Assembly: GCA_946479015.1 (NCBI GenBank)
Contig: CAMLEQ010000175.1
Span: 1-7,519, forward strand
Source: an uncultured Gemmatimonadota bacterium
GTDB taxonomy: Bacteria > Gemmatimonadota > Gemmatimonadetes > Gemmatimonadales > Gemmatimonadaceae
DNA length: 7,519 nt
Direction: 5' to 3'
The position numbers and the translations under genes were made by a program. The notes under the pieces are model-generated. The model was given only the letters and a program-made list of their open reading frames with translations, was not told where the DNA came from and did no database searches. Below, piece by piece: positions 1-5,218 of the stretch; position 1 is the first letter of the stretch; each line of letters begins with the position of its first letter.

Positions 1-913
1 CGCCGGTGATGAGCACCACCGTGCCTCCCAGGTCGCGCGCCACCGCGTCGGCATCGAACACCACCGGCTCGCGCACCAGCAGGTGCTCCAGCTCCACGTC
101 CGCGAGCGTCGCGCTCCGCGCGTGCCGGCCACCGCCGTCCCCGCCCTGGAGCGACTCGGCGAGCGAGGGGAGCCGCTTGAACTCCACCTTCGCCCGCAGG
201 CAGCGGTCCACGATGCGGCGCATCTGCTCCGGCGTCGCGCTCGGGATGGCGATCACCACCAGGCTCGCGCCGTGGCGCCGCACCGTGCTCTCGAGCGCGG
301 TCACGTCTCCCACCACGCGCACGCCGTGGAGCGATGTGTTCAGCTTCGCGGGGTCGTCGTCGAGCAGCGCCACCGCCGTGAGCGCGCGCGAGCCGTCGTG
401 GCCGAGCGCGCGCAGCAGCCGCTCGGCCGCCTCCCCCGCCCCCACCACCACCGTGCGCCGCGCGTCGGACGCCTCGCGCCAGAGCCGCCCCCGCCCCTCG
501 CGCGCCGCGCGCACCGCGAAGCGCGCGCCGCCGGCGAGCAGCAGCGTGGCCATCCACTCCACCACGAACACCGGCGCCGGGATCGCGCGCCCCGCTCCCG
601 CGAGCGACAGCGCGGCGAGGAAGCAGATCGTCCCCGCCGTGGTCGCCAGCGTGAGGTCGATCAGGTCCTGCTGCCCCACGTGCCGCCAGGAGCCGCGGTG
701 CAGACCGAACGCGGCGAATGCCGCGAGGCGGATGAGGAGCAGGAGCGGGAGCGACTCCCAGAACGCGAGCTGGGCCGCCGGCGGCACCGCGCCGTCGAAG
801 CGGAGCGCGAACGCCGCGCGGTACGCGAGCATCACCAGCACGGCGTGCGTGAGCAGCACCAGCGGCCGCCGGTGGCGGATCGCGACTCGATAGAGCGTGG
901 ACACGGAGCTCAT
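1..913 (-). CDS. CapD/PglF-like membrane-bound nucleotide-sugar dehydratase/epimerase (3' end outside window)
   Basis: An open frame of 304 codons from ATG at 913 to the left edge, with no stop. It was read directly from the reverse complement. Residues 17-37, 51-71, 84-106 and 113-134 are hydrophobic, giving about four membrane helices. ALRFDG at 36-41 and LHRGSWRHV at 71-79 are typical of this N-terminal domain. Residues 154-255 form the family's first Rossmann-like domain, with VVVGAGEAAE, LLDDDP at 183-188, HGVRVVGDV and VIAIPSATPEQ at 220-230. ELEHLLVREPV (274-284) is the usual hinge, and VVLITG at 299-304 is the first strand of the catalytic short-chain dehydrogenase domain, where the window stops. 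Full-length relatives (PglF, WbpM, CapD) exceed 600 residues and act as UDP-GlcNAc 4,6-dehydratases or epimerases. The catalytic residues are off-window, so reaction type is unproven. The start overlaps the previous stop as ATGA, with no ribosome binding site visible. A short Gly-rich loop at 257-262 lies in a variable linker. Confidence 0.9.
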   Translation of the reverse strand, partial: MSSVSTLYRVAIRHRRPLVLLTHAVLVMLAYRAAFALRFDGAVPPAAQLAFWESLPLLLLIRLAAFAAFGLHRGSWRHVGQQDLIDLTLATTAGTICFLAALSLAGAGRAIPAPVFVVEWMATLLLAGGARFAVRAAREGRGRLWREASDARRTVVVGAGEAAERLLRALGHDGSRALTAVALLDDDPAKLNTSLHGVRVVGDVTALESTVRRHGASLVVIAIPSATPEQMRRIVDRCLRAKVEFKRLPSLAESLQGGDGGGRHARSATLADVELEHLLVREPVVFDADAVARDLGGTVVLITG

Positions 914-1632
914 CCGGCGGCGCGCGTCGATTCGCGGTCGTTCGTCGGCACCATGTCGGCGTCGGGACGCGCCTCGAGTTGCGCCCGTCCATCGGCGCGC
1001 CGGCGGTCCCTCGGGCGGCGGGCCGCGATCCGGCGCATCGTGGAGGCGATCACCGCGAGGTCGGTGAGCGGCGTCGCTTCACGCGCGTAGTGGAGGTTCA
1101 ACCTGATCTTCTCCGGCACGATCTCCTCGAAGTAGAACCGCTCCGGATCGGCGACGCGGGCGAGCAGCGTCGCCTCATCATAGAAGCGGAGCGAGGCCGG
1201 ATCAGTGATCCCGGGCACGAGCCCCAGCACCTCGCGCTGCGCCGGCGTGTAGCGCGCGAGCAGGTGCGGGACCTCGGGGCGGGGACCCACCAGGCTCATG
1301 TCGCCGGCCACCACGTTCAGCAATTGCGGCAGCTCGTCCAGCTTGCGGCGGCGGAGCCATCCTCCCACGCGCGTCACGCGCCGGTCGTTCCCCACCGTGA
1401 GCGGCGCTCCCATCCGCTCCGCTCCCACCACCATCGTGCGGAACTTCCACATGCGGAACGTCCGCCCGCCGGCACCCACCCGCTCCTGGCGGAAGAACGC
1501 CGGACGTCCCTCGAAGAGCACGATCACCAACGCGATGGCCGCGAGCACGGGCGCCACCACGACCAGCCCCAGCAGCGCGCCGCAGAGGTCGAACGTCCGC
1601 TTGATGCGCGTCATCCGCGTCATGGGCGTCAT
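910..1632 (-). CDS. Small phosphoglycosyl transferase (bacterial sugar transferase, PglC-like)
   Basis: A 240-residue member of the bacterial sugar transferase family, which moves a phospho-sugar from a nucleotide sugar to undecaprenyl phosphate and so starts a lipid-linked glycan. One hydrophobic segment at about 15-40 fits the re-entrant membrane helix of PglC; its kink Pro28 is preceded by Ala, where PglC has Ser. FFRQERVG at 46-53 and MWKFRTM at 61-67 follow. The catalytic Asp-Glu pair is D99-E100 in RRKLDELPQLLN, then GDMSLVGPRPE at 110-120 and the PGITDPASLRF segment. It lacks the extra four-helix N-terminal region of WcaJ/WbaP types, so it is the minimal form. The last 40 residues are charged and probably disordered. 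The ATG at 1632 overlaps the aminotransferase stop; in-frame ATGs at 1623 and 1614 are also possible starts, because the first codons are a threefold repeat. No clear ribosome binding site is visible, which suggests coupling. The donor is likely the product of its two neighbours. Confidence 0.94.
   Translation of the reverse strand: MTPMTRMTRIKRTFDLCGALLGLVVVAPVLAAIALVIVLFEGRPAFFRQERVGAGGRTFRMWKFRTMVVGAERMGAPLTVGNDRRVTRVGGWLRRRKLDELPQLLNVVAGDMSLVGPRPEVPHLLARYTPAQREVLGLVPGITDPASLRFYDEATLLARVADPERFYFEEIVPEKIRLNLHYAREATPLTDLAVIASTMRRIAARRPRDRRRADGRAQLEARPDADMVPTNDRESTRAAG
1606..1632 (-). repeat. Threefold 9-base repeat at the phosphoglycosyl transferase start
   Basis: The first nine codons consist of three near-identical units, ATGACGCCC, ATGACGCGG and ATGACGCGC. 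They encode Met-Thr-Pro, Met-Thr-Arg and Met-Thr-Arg. Each unit offers an in-frame ATG, and the first one overlaps the preceding stop codon. It could be a repeat expansion by slippage that kept the frame. Confidence 0.75.
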
Positions 1633-3014
1633 CGACGGTATCGGTCCACGACGTCCTGCACCGCGGTGACCACGTCCTCCACGTCACGCGCCGAGAGCCC
1701 GGGGTTGAGCGGGATGCTGATCATCCGCTCGAAGCTCTCCCACGCCACCGGGAAGTCGTGCGGGGCGTAGCCGTAGCGGTCGCGGTAGTAGGGGTGCGCG
1801 TGCACGGGGATGAAGTGCACGGAGGTCCCGATGTTCCGCGCCGCGAGCTCGTCGATGAACCGGTCGCGCCCGATGCGCAGCGCCTCCGGCTCCAGGCGCA
1901 GCACGTACAGGTGCCAGGCGTGCCGCACCTCGGGGCGCTCCACCGGCACGCGGAGCGCGTCCATCGACGAGAAGGCGGCGTGGTACGCGTACACCACCTC
2001 GCGCCGCCGCCGGTCGAAGCGGTCCAGCTTGCGGAGCTGGCAGAGACCGATCGCCGCCTGGATGTCCGTCATGTTGTACTTGAAGCCCGGGGAGTGCACC
2101 TCGTAGCGCCAGCTTCCCCCCTTCGCGTAGCGCGAGATCGCGTCGCGCGACATGCCGTGGAGGCTGATCGGACGCGCGCGCTCGAGGAACCCGGCGGGGC
2201 CGGTGAGCATCCCCCCCTCGGCCGTGGTCAGGTTCTTCGTCGCGTAGAAGCTGAACGAGGTGGGATTCTCCCCCGCGCCGATCGTGCGCCCCTTGTAGTA
2301 CGCGGGGAGCGCGTGCGCGGCATCCTCGATGACGGCGATGCCGTGCGCCGCGGCCAGCGCGCCGATGGCGTCCATGTCCGCCGGGTGGCCGGCGTAGTGG
2401 ACGGCGATGATGGCGCGCGTGCGCGGCGTGATCGCCCGTTCGACTGCGCGCGGATCGATGTTCAGCGTGTCCGGCTCCACGTCCACGAGCACCGGACGCG
2501 CCCCCACGTGCTCGATCACGTTCACGGTGGCCGCGAAGGTCATCGTGGTGGTGATCACCTCGTCCCCGTTCCCGATCCCGAGCGCCACGAGCGCGGTGTG
2601 CAGCCCCGCCGTGCACGAGTTGAGCGCGAGCGCGTCGCGCGCCCCCACGTAGCGCGCGAACTCGCGCTCGAAGGCCCGCGTCTTCGGTCCGGTGGTGAGC
2701 CAGTCGGATCGGAGGGTGTCGGCCACCTCGCGCACCTCCTCCTCGCCGATCACCGGCGGGGAGAAGGAGAGAAAGTCGGCGCGCGCCGCATAGCCGACTG
2801 GAGCGGAGGCAGGCGCGGCCGGCGTGGCCGGGGGCGGCGGGACCAGCTCCGCCCCGTGCGACGCGTCGCGGTAGACCGCGATGCTCGCCGCGCGCTCGGT
2901 GCTCGAGATTCGCCGCGCGCGCTCTCCCCCGGCGATGGGGAGCGATGGGCGCGACACGTCACCGGGCGCAGGGCCCGGCTCGATGCCGCGGTTCGACTCG
3001 GAGGGCAGTGCCAC
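1629..3014 (-). CDS. DegT/DnrJ/EryC1/StrS-family sugar aminotransferase with N-terminal extension
   Basis: A PLP-dependent nucleotide-sugar aminotransferase, 461 residues from the chosen GTG at 3014. The catalytic core begins at about residue 81 (FLSFSPPVIGEEE). It contains the TTGP segment near 106-109, NSCTAG at 132-137 for PLP phosphate, EDAAHAL at 230-236 with the PLP-ring Asp231, and SFYATKN with the Schiff-base Lys260. The core length (about 380) is normal. The preceding 80 residues are extra, rich in Pro, Ala, Ser and Arg, with a Pro-rich stretch just before the core, and look disordered. No in-frame ATG or plausible GTG lies near the core, so the extension is probably translated. I prefer 3014 because GGAGG sits four bases upstream. 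The GTG at 3056 would give 475 residues but has no ribosome binding site and lies in a hairpin. The enzyme transfers an amino group from Glu to a keto-sugar; PglE/WbpE-like use on a 4-keto-6-deoxy sugar is inferred from its two downstream neighbours. The stop overlaps the next start as ATGA. Confidence 0.92.
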   Translation of the reverse strand: MALPSESNRGIEPGPAPGDVSRPSLPIAGGERARRISSTERAASIAVYRDASHGAELVPPPPATPAAPASAPVGYAARADFLSFSPPVIGEEEVREVADTLRSDWLTTGPKTRAFEREFARYVGARDALALNSCTAGLHTALVALGIGNGDEVITTTMTFAATVNVIEHVGARPVLVDVEPDTLNIDPRAVERAITPRTRAIIAVHYAGHPADMDAIGALAAAHGIAVIEDAAHALPAYYKGRTIGAGENPTSFSFYATKNLTTAEGGMLTGPAGFLERARPISLHGMSRDAISRYAKGGSWRYEVHSPGFKYNMTDIQAAIGLCQLRKLDRFDRRRREVVYAYHAAFSSMDALRVPVERPEVRHAWHLYVLRLEPEALRIGRDRFIDELAARNIGTSVHFIPVHAHPYYRDRYGYAPHDFPVAWESFERMISIPLNPGLSARDVEDVVTAVQDVVDRYRR

Positions 3015-3018
3015 GGAT

Positions 3019-3023
3019 CCTCC
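3019..3023 (-). promoter_or_regulatory. Ribosome binding site GGAGG deciding the GTG 3014 start
   Basis: GGAGG lies four bases before the GTG at 3014-3012. It is the best Shine-Dalgarno match seen at any start in the window, although the spacing is a little short. It decides the 461-residue start of the aminotransferase over the GTG at 3056, which has nothing comparable upstream. Confidence 0.6.
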
Positions 3024-3052
3024 GTTGCTACGGCTTCCACTCCGCCCCGCGA

Positions 3053-3068
3053 GCACCAGAGACGGTGC
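3053..3068 (-). promoter_or_regulatory. Leader hairpin (GCACC / GGTGC)
   Basis: In the transcript of the left block, GCACC and GGTGC form a perfect 5-bp stem with a 6-base loop, extendable by one G-U pair. The alternative GTG start at 3056 lies within the 3' arm, which argues against its use as the start. No T-tract follows, so it is not a classical terminator. Confidence 0.35.
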
Positions 3069-3079
3069 CGGAGGGCGTA

Positions 3080-3093
3080 TTAGACATTTCTAA
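3080..3093. promoter_or_regulatory. Small palindrome TTAGA-N4-TCTAA just downstream of predicted transcription start
   Basis: A perfect inverted repeat with 5-bp arms and a 4-base spacer lies about 10-20 bases past the predicted start of the left-block transcript, in an AT-rich island of an otherwise GC-rich sequence. Its position would suit a repressor operator. It could also be chance, since the arms are short. Confidence 0.3.
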
Positions 3094-3108
3094 CTATTCA
3101 TGCGGCGT

Positions 3109-3137
3109 AGAGTACGACGGCAGGGCGTGCGGGTCAA
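3109..3137 (-). promoter_or_regulatory. Sigma70-like promoter for the aminotransferase-PGT-dehydratase block
   Basis: On the minus strand a -35 box TTGACC (3137-3132) is followed by exactly 17 bases and a -10 box TACTCT (3114-3109). The -35 matches five of six consensus bases; the -10 matches only three but keeps the key T, A and final T. The predicted start is near 3102, giving a leader of about 88 bases to the GTG at 3014. Its place in the only sizeable gap supports it. It is a prediction from sequence only. Confidence 0.55.
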
Positions 3138-3275
3138 TACGAGAAACCATTGCGCGACGAGAAGGTTACCCCGTCGTAGCGGGACGCAACGTTCGTAGAA
3201 GAAGGTCTCTCCGCGCCTATCGATTCGGATGTCGCAGCGCCGCCGCATCAGCGGTCAGTTCGACCGTGACCTCGA

Positions 3276-3980
3276 TCACTCCCGGCGGATGACCCCGACC
3301 TGATGCGTACACAGCCACGGGATCGCCGAGAGCGCCGCCGCGAGCGGCCACAGCCGCGGCGCGAGCGCGCGCGCGGCGGGGGGCGCCAACGTCGCGCGCC
3401 GCAGCTCGAGGCGGCAGCCGGGAAAGAGCGCGCGGATCTCCCGCCGCGTCACCCCGCGCACGTCGGGGTTCCACGGATTGCTCACGTGGAAGTCGTACCA
3501 GAGCACCAGCCCGCGCCGCGCGAGCACGCGCATCATCTCGCGCGCCACACACGCGCGCACCGACGCATCGAGGATCGAGGTGAACACGGTGGATTGGAGC
3601 ACGATGTCGAACGTCCCATCGCGGAAGGGGAGCATGGCGCCGCTCGCCGCCGCGAGCCCCACCGCGCTCGCGCACGCGCGCCGCGCCTCCACCGTTCGCG
3701 CGTGCTGGAGGTCGATCCCCGTCACCTGCCGCGGCTCCGCGCCCCACTGCACGAGCGCGCGCAGCCAGTGCCCGGTGCCGCACCCCACCTCGAGCACGCG
3801 CGCGCCGCGCAGCGACGTCACTCCCGCGCGCGCGAGCGCCCGCAGCATCCCGCGCTCGGCGCCGTGGATGAGGAACGCGTGCGCGGGATTCAGCCACGAG
3901 TAGCGCCCATCGTCGCGGCGCGCGGCGTACACGCGGCGGATGCGCTCCTCCTCCGCGCGCCGCGCGCCGCCGTCGCTCAC
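3276..3980 (-). CDS. Class I SAM-dependent methyltransferase
   Basis: A 234-residue Rossmann-fold methyltransferase. Motif I is VLEVGCGTG at 62-70. Asp90 in TGIDLQ is the acidic residue at the end of strand 2 that normally binds the SAM ribose. LPFRDGTFDIVL at 117-128 is the post-II region. The segment 160-187 (LWYDF, then NPWNPDVRGV and IRALFPG) and the end (IPWLCTH, GVIRRE) match a subfamily of uncharacterised methyltransferases that I associate with polysaccharide loci. It likely methylates a sugar hydroxyl or another glycan group, possibly as a chain-end cap, but the substrate cannot be read. The start is GTG at 3980-3978, supported by GGGAG eight bases upstream and by the GTGA overlap with the glycosyltransferase stop. 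It is the last gene of the tightly packed right block. No strong terminator follows. Confidence 0.92.
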   Translation of the reverse strand: MSDGGARRAEEERIRRVYAARRDDGRYSWLNPAHAFLIHGAERGMLRALARAGVTSLRGARVLEVGCGTGHWLRALVQWGAEPRQVTGIDLQHARTVEARRACASAVGLAAASGAMLPFRDGTFDIVLQSTVFTSILDASVRACVAREMMRVLARRGLVLWYDFHVSNPWNPDVRGVTRREIRALFPGCRLELRRATLAPPAARALAPRLWPLAAALSAIPWLCTHQVGVIRRE

Positions 3981-5218
3981 GCGCGAGGCTCCCGCGCGAG
4001 CGACTGCTCCAGCTCGCGCACGAACCGGGCGGCGATCGCCGCCCGGTCGTAGTGCCGCTCCGCCGCGCGCCGCCCGTTCGCCCCCAGCTCCGCGCGCAGC
4101 GCGGGCGCGTCGCGCAGCCGCCGCAGTGCCTCCACCAGCCCCGCCACATCGCCGGGCGCCACCACCACCCCCGCGCGGTGCTCGCGCACGATCGCCGCCG
4201 CCTCTCCGTGCGCCACGAGCACCACCGGACGCCCGCTCGCCATCGCCTCGTACAGCTTCGACGGCACCGCGCCGGGGAGCCCGAGCCCAAGCGGCACCAC
4301 CAGGATGTCCGCCGCCGCGAGCAGCGGCGGCACCTCCGCCGCCGGCCGCGGATCGAGGAAGCGCACCCCATCCTCCAACCCCTCGTCGCGCGCGCGCGCC
4401 ACGAGCTCACCCTTCACCGGCCCCTCGCCCATGAGCACGAGGCGGGGGCCGCCGTCCCCATCCGCGTGGAGCACCCGCGCGGCGTCGAGGAGCCTCGGGA
4501 GTCCCTGCGCGATCCCGTGCAGCCCGGCGTAGAGCGCCACGCATTCGCCATCCCGCGCGCCGAGCGCGGCGCGCGCCGCCGGCGTCGCGCGCTCCGCGCC
4601 GAACGCCGAGCACTCCACCCCGTTCGACAGGTGATACGCGCGCCGCCCCGGGTGCCGCCGCTCGATGTCCGCCACGATCTCCCGACTCTGCCCCGTGATC
4701 ATCCACGCCCGGCGATAGCACCACCCCTCCAGCCGCGCGCTCGCGCGGTGCACCATGCTCCCCTTTCGCACCACCCCCAGATGCACCGCGCTCTCCGGCC
4801 ACAGGTCGGACACGTTGAAGATGAGCCGCGCCCCCTTCACGCGGCTCAGCCACGCCCCGGAGAGTCCGAGAAAGAGCGGCGGGCTCTCCACCATGAGATA
4901 GTCCGGGCGCGCCAGCGCGAGCGTGCCCACCGCCGCGGACGACAGCACGAAGGAGAAGTAGTTGGAAAGCCGGTGCAGGTAGTCGGCCTTCTGCGTGGGG
5001 TACACGAACGTCCGCAGCACGCGCGCGCCGTCGAGCTGCTCGCGCCGGTGCAGCCCGCCGTAGCCGTCGTGGATGCGCCCCGCCGGATAGCTCGGCATCG
5101 CGGTGAGCACCTCCACCTCGTGTCCCGCGCGCACGAAGTGCGAGGCCAGGCTCGCGAGCCGGCGCTGCGGCGCGCCGATCTCCGGCGGATAGTACTGCGT
5201 GAGGATCGCGAGCCTCAT
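3977..5218 (-). CDS. Glycosyltransferase family 4, WbuB-like
   Basis: A 413-residue GT-B fold glycosyltransferase. The N-terminus (LAILTQYYPPEIGAPQRR, residues 3-20) is the typical acceptor-side start of WbuB-like GT4 enzymes. FNVSDLWPES at 134-143 and HLSNGVE at 196-202 are also characteristic. The donor-binding C-terminal domain shows LVLMGEG at 260-266 and the phosphate-contacting segment VPSKLYEAMASGRPVV at 318-333, with Lys321 and Glu324. GEAAAIV (338-344) follows. The family transfers a sugar from a nucleotide donor to a lipid-linked acceptor on the cytoplasmic face of the membrane, retaining anomeric configuration. WbuB itself is a putative N-acetyl-L-fucosamine transferase, but donor identity cannot be read from this sequence. 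The start ATG overlaps the previous stop as ATGA. The upstream ribosome binding site is poor (G-rich only), so translation probably depends on coupling. The stop overlaps the methyltransferase start as GTGA. Confidence 0.94.
   Translation of the reverse strand: MRLAILTQYYPPEIGAPQRRLASLASHFVRAGHEVEVLTAMPSYPAGRIHDGYGGLHRREQLDGARVLRTFVYPTQKADYLHRLSNYFSFVLSSAAVGTLALARPDYLMVESPPLFLGLSGAWLSRVKGARLIFNVSDLWPESAVHLGVVRKGSMVHRASARLEGWCYRRAWMITGQSREIVADIERRHPGRRAYHLSNGVECSAFGAERATPAARAALGARDGECVALYAGLHGIAQGLPRLLDAARVLHADGDGGPRLVLMGEGPVKGELVARARDEGLEDGVRFLDPRPAAEVPPLLAAADILVVPLGLGLPGAVPSKLYEAMASGRPVVLVAHGEAAAIVREHRAGVVVAPGDVAGLVEALRRLRDAPALRAELGANGRRAAERHYDRAAIAARFVRELEQSLAREPRA
3989..3993 (-). promoter_or_regulatory. 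Ribosome binding site of the methyltransferase gene
   Basis: GGGAG lies eight bases before the GTG at 3980, inside the end of the glycosyltransferase gene. It supports the GTG start that forms the GTGA overlap. Confidence 0.5.

Larger units (their letters stand above)
3015..3275 (-). other. Intergenic region and leader between methyltransferase and aminotransferase
   Basis: This is the only substantial gap in the window, about 260 bases between two genes on the same strand. It is visibly less GC-rich than the genes, especially 3079-3100. Reading in the minus direction it contains a weak 5-bp stem after the methyltransferase stop (3252-3266, no T-tract), a promoter at 3137-3109, a palindrome, a leader hairpin and the aminotransferase ribosome binding site. 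No protein-coding frame in it looks real, and no strong terminator is visible. Read-through from the right block into the left block therefore remains possible alongside the internal promoter. Confidence 0.7.

Noticed and set aside
1629..3056. Aminotransferase start at the GTG at 3056 (475 residues)
   Set aside because: It has no ribosome binding site, its codon lies in the stem of the leader hairpin, and the GTG at 3014 has GGAGG just upstream. It remains a minor alternative.
6..3083. Long plus-strand open frames opposite the left block (for example 6-893, 83-1090, 979-1770, 1758-3083)
   Set aside because: They are antisense to genes with clear family motifs. Their translations are Arg/His/Pro/Ser-rich with no recognisable domain, as expected from the mirror of GC-rich codons.
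3094..3150. An 18-codon minus-strand open frame (ATG at 3150, TAG at 3094) in the gap
   Set aside because: It runs through the predicted promoter, has no ribosome binding site and shows no recognisable peptide.
3160..3206. AGAAGGT repeated at 3160-3166 and 3200-3206
   Set aside because: Two 7-base copies exactly 40 bases apart without conserved flanks; this could be chance, and no binding protein is suggested.
3252..3266. Inverted repeat CGGTC-AGTTC-GACCG as a terminator after the methyltransferase
   Set aside because: The stem is only 5 bp and no T-tract follows in the direction of transcription, so it does not look like an intrinsic terminator.
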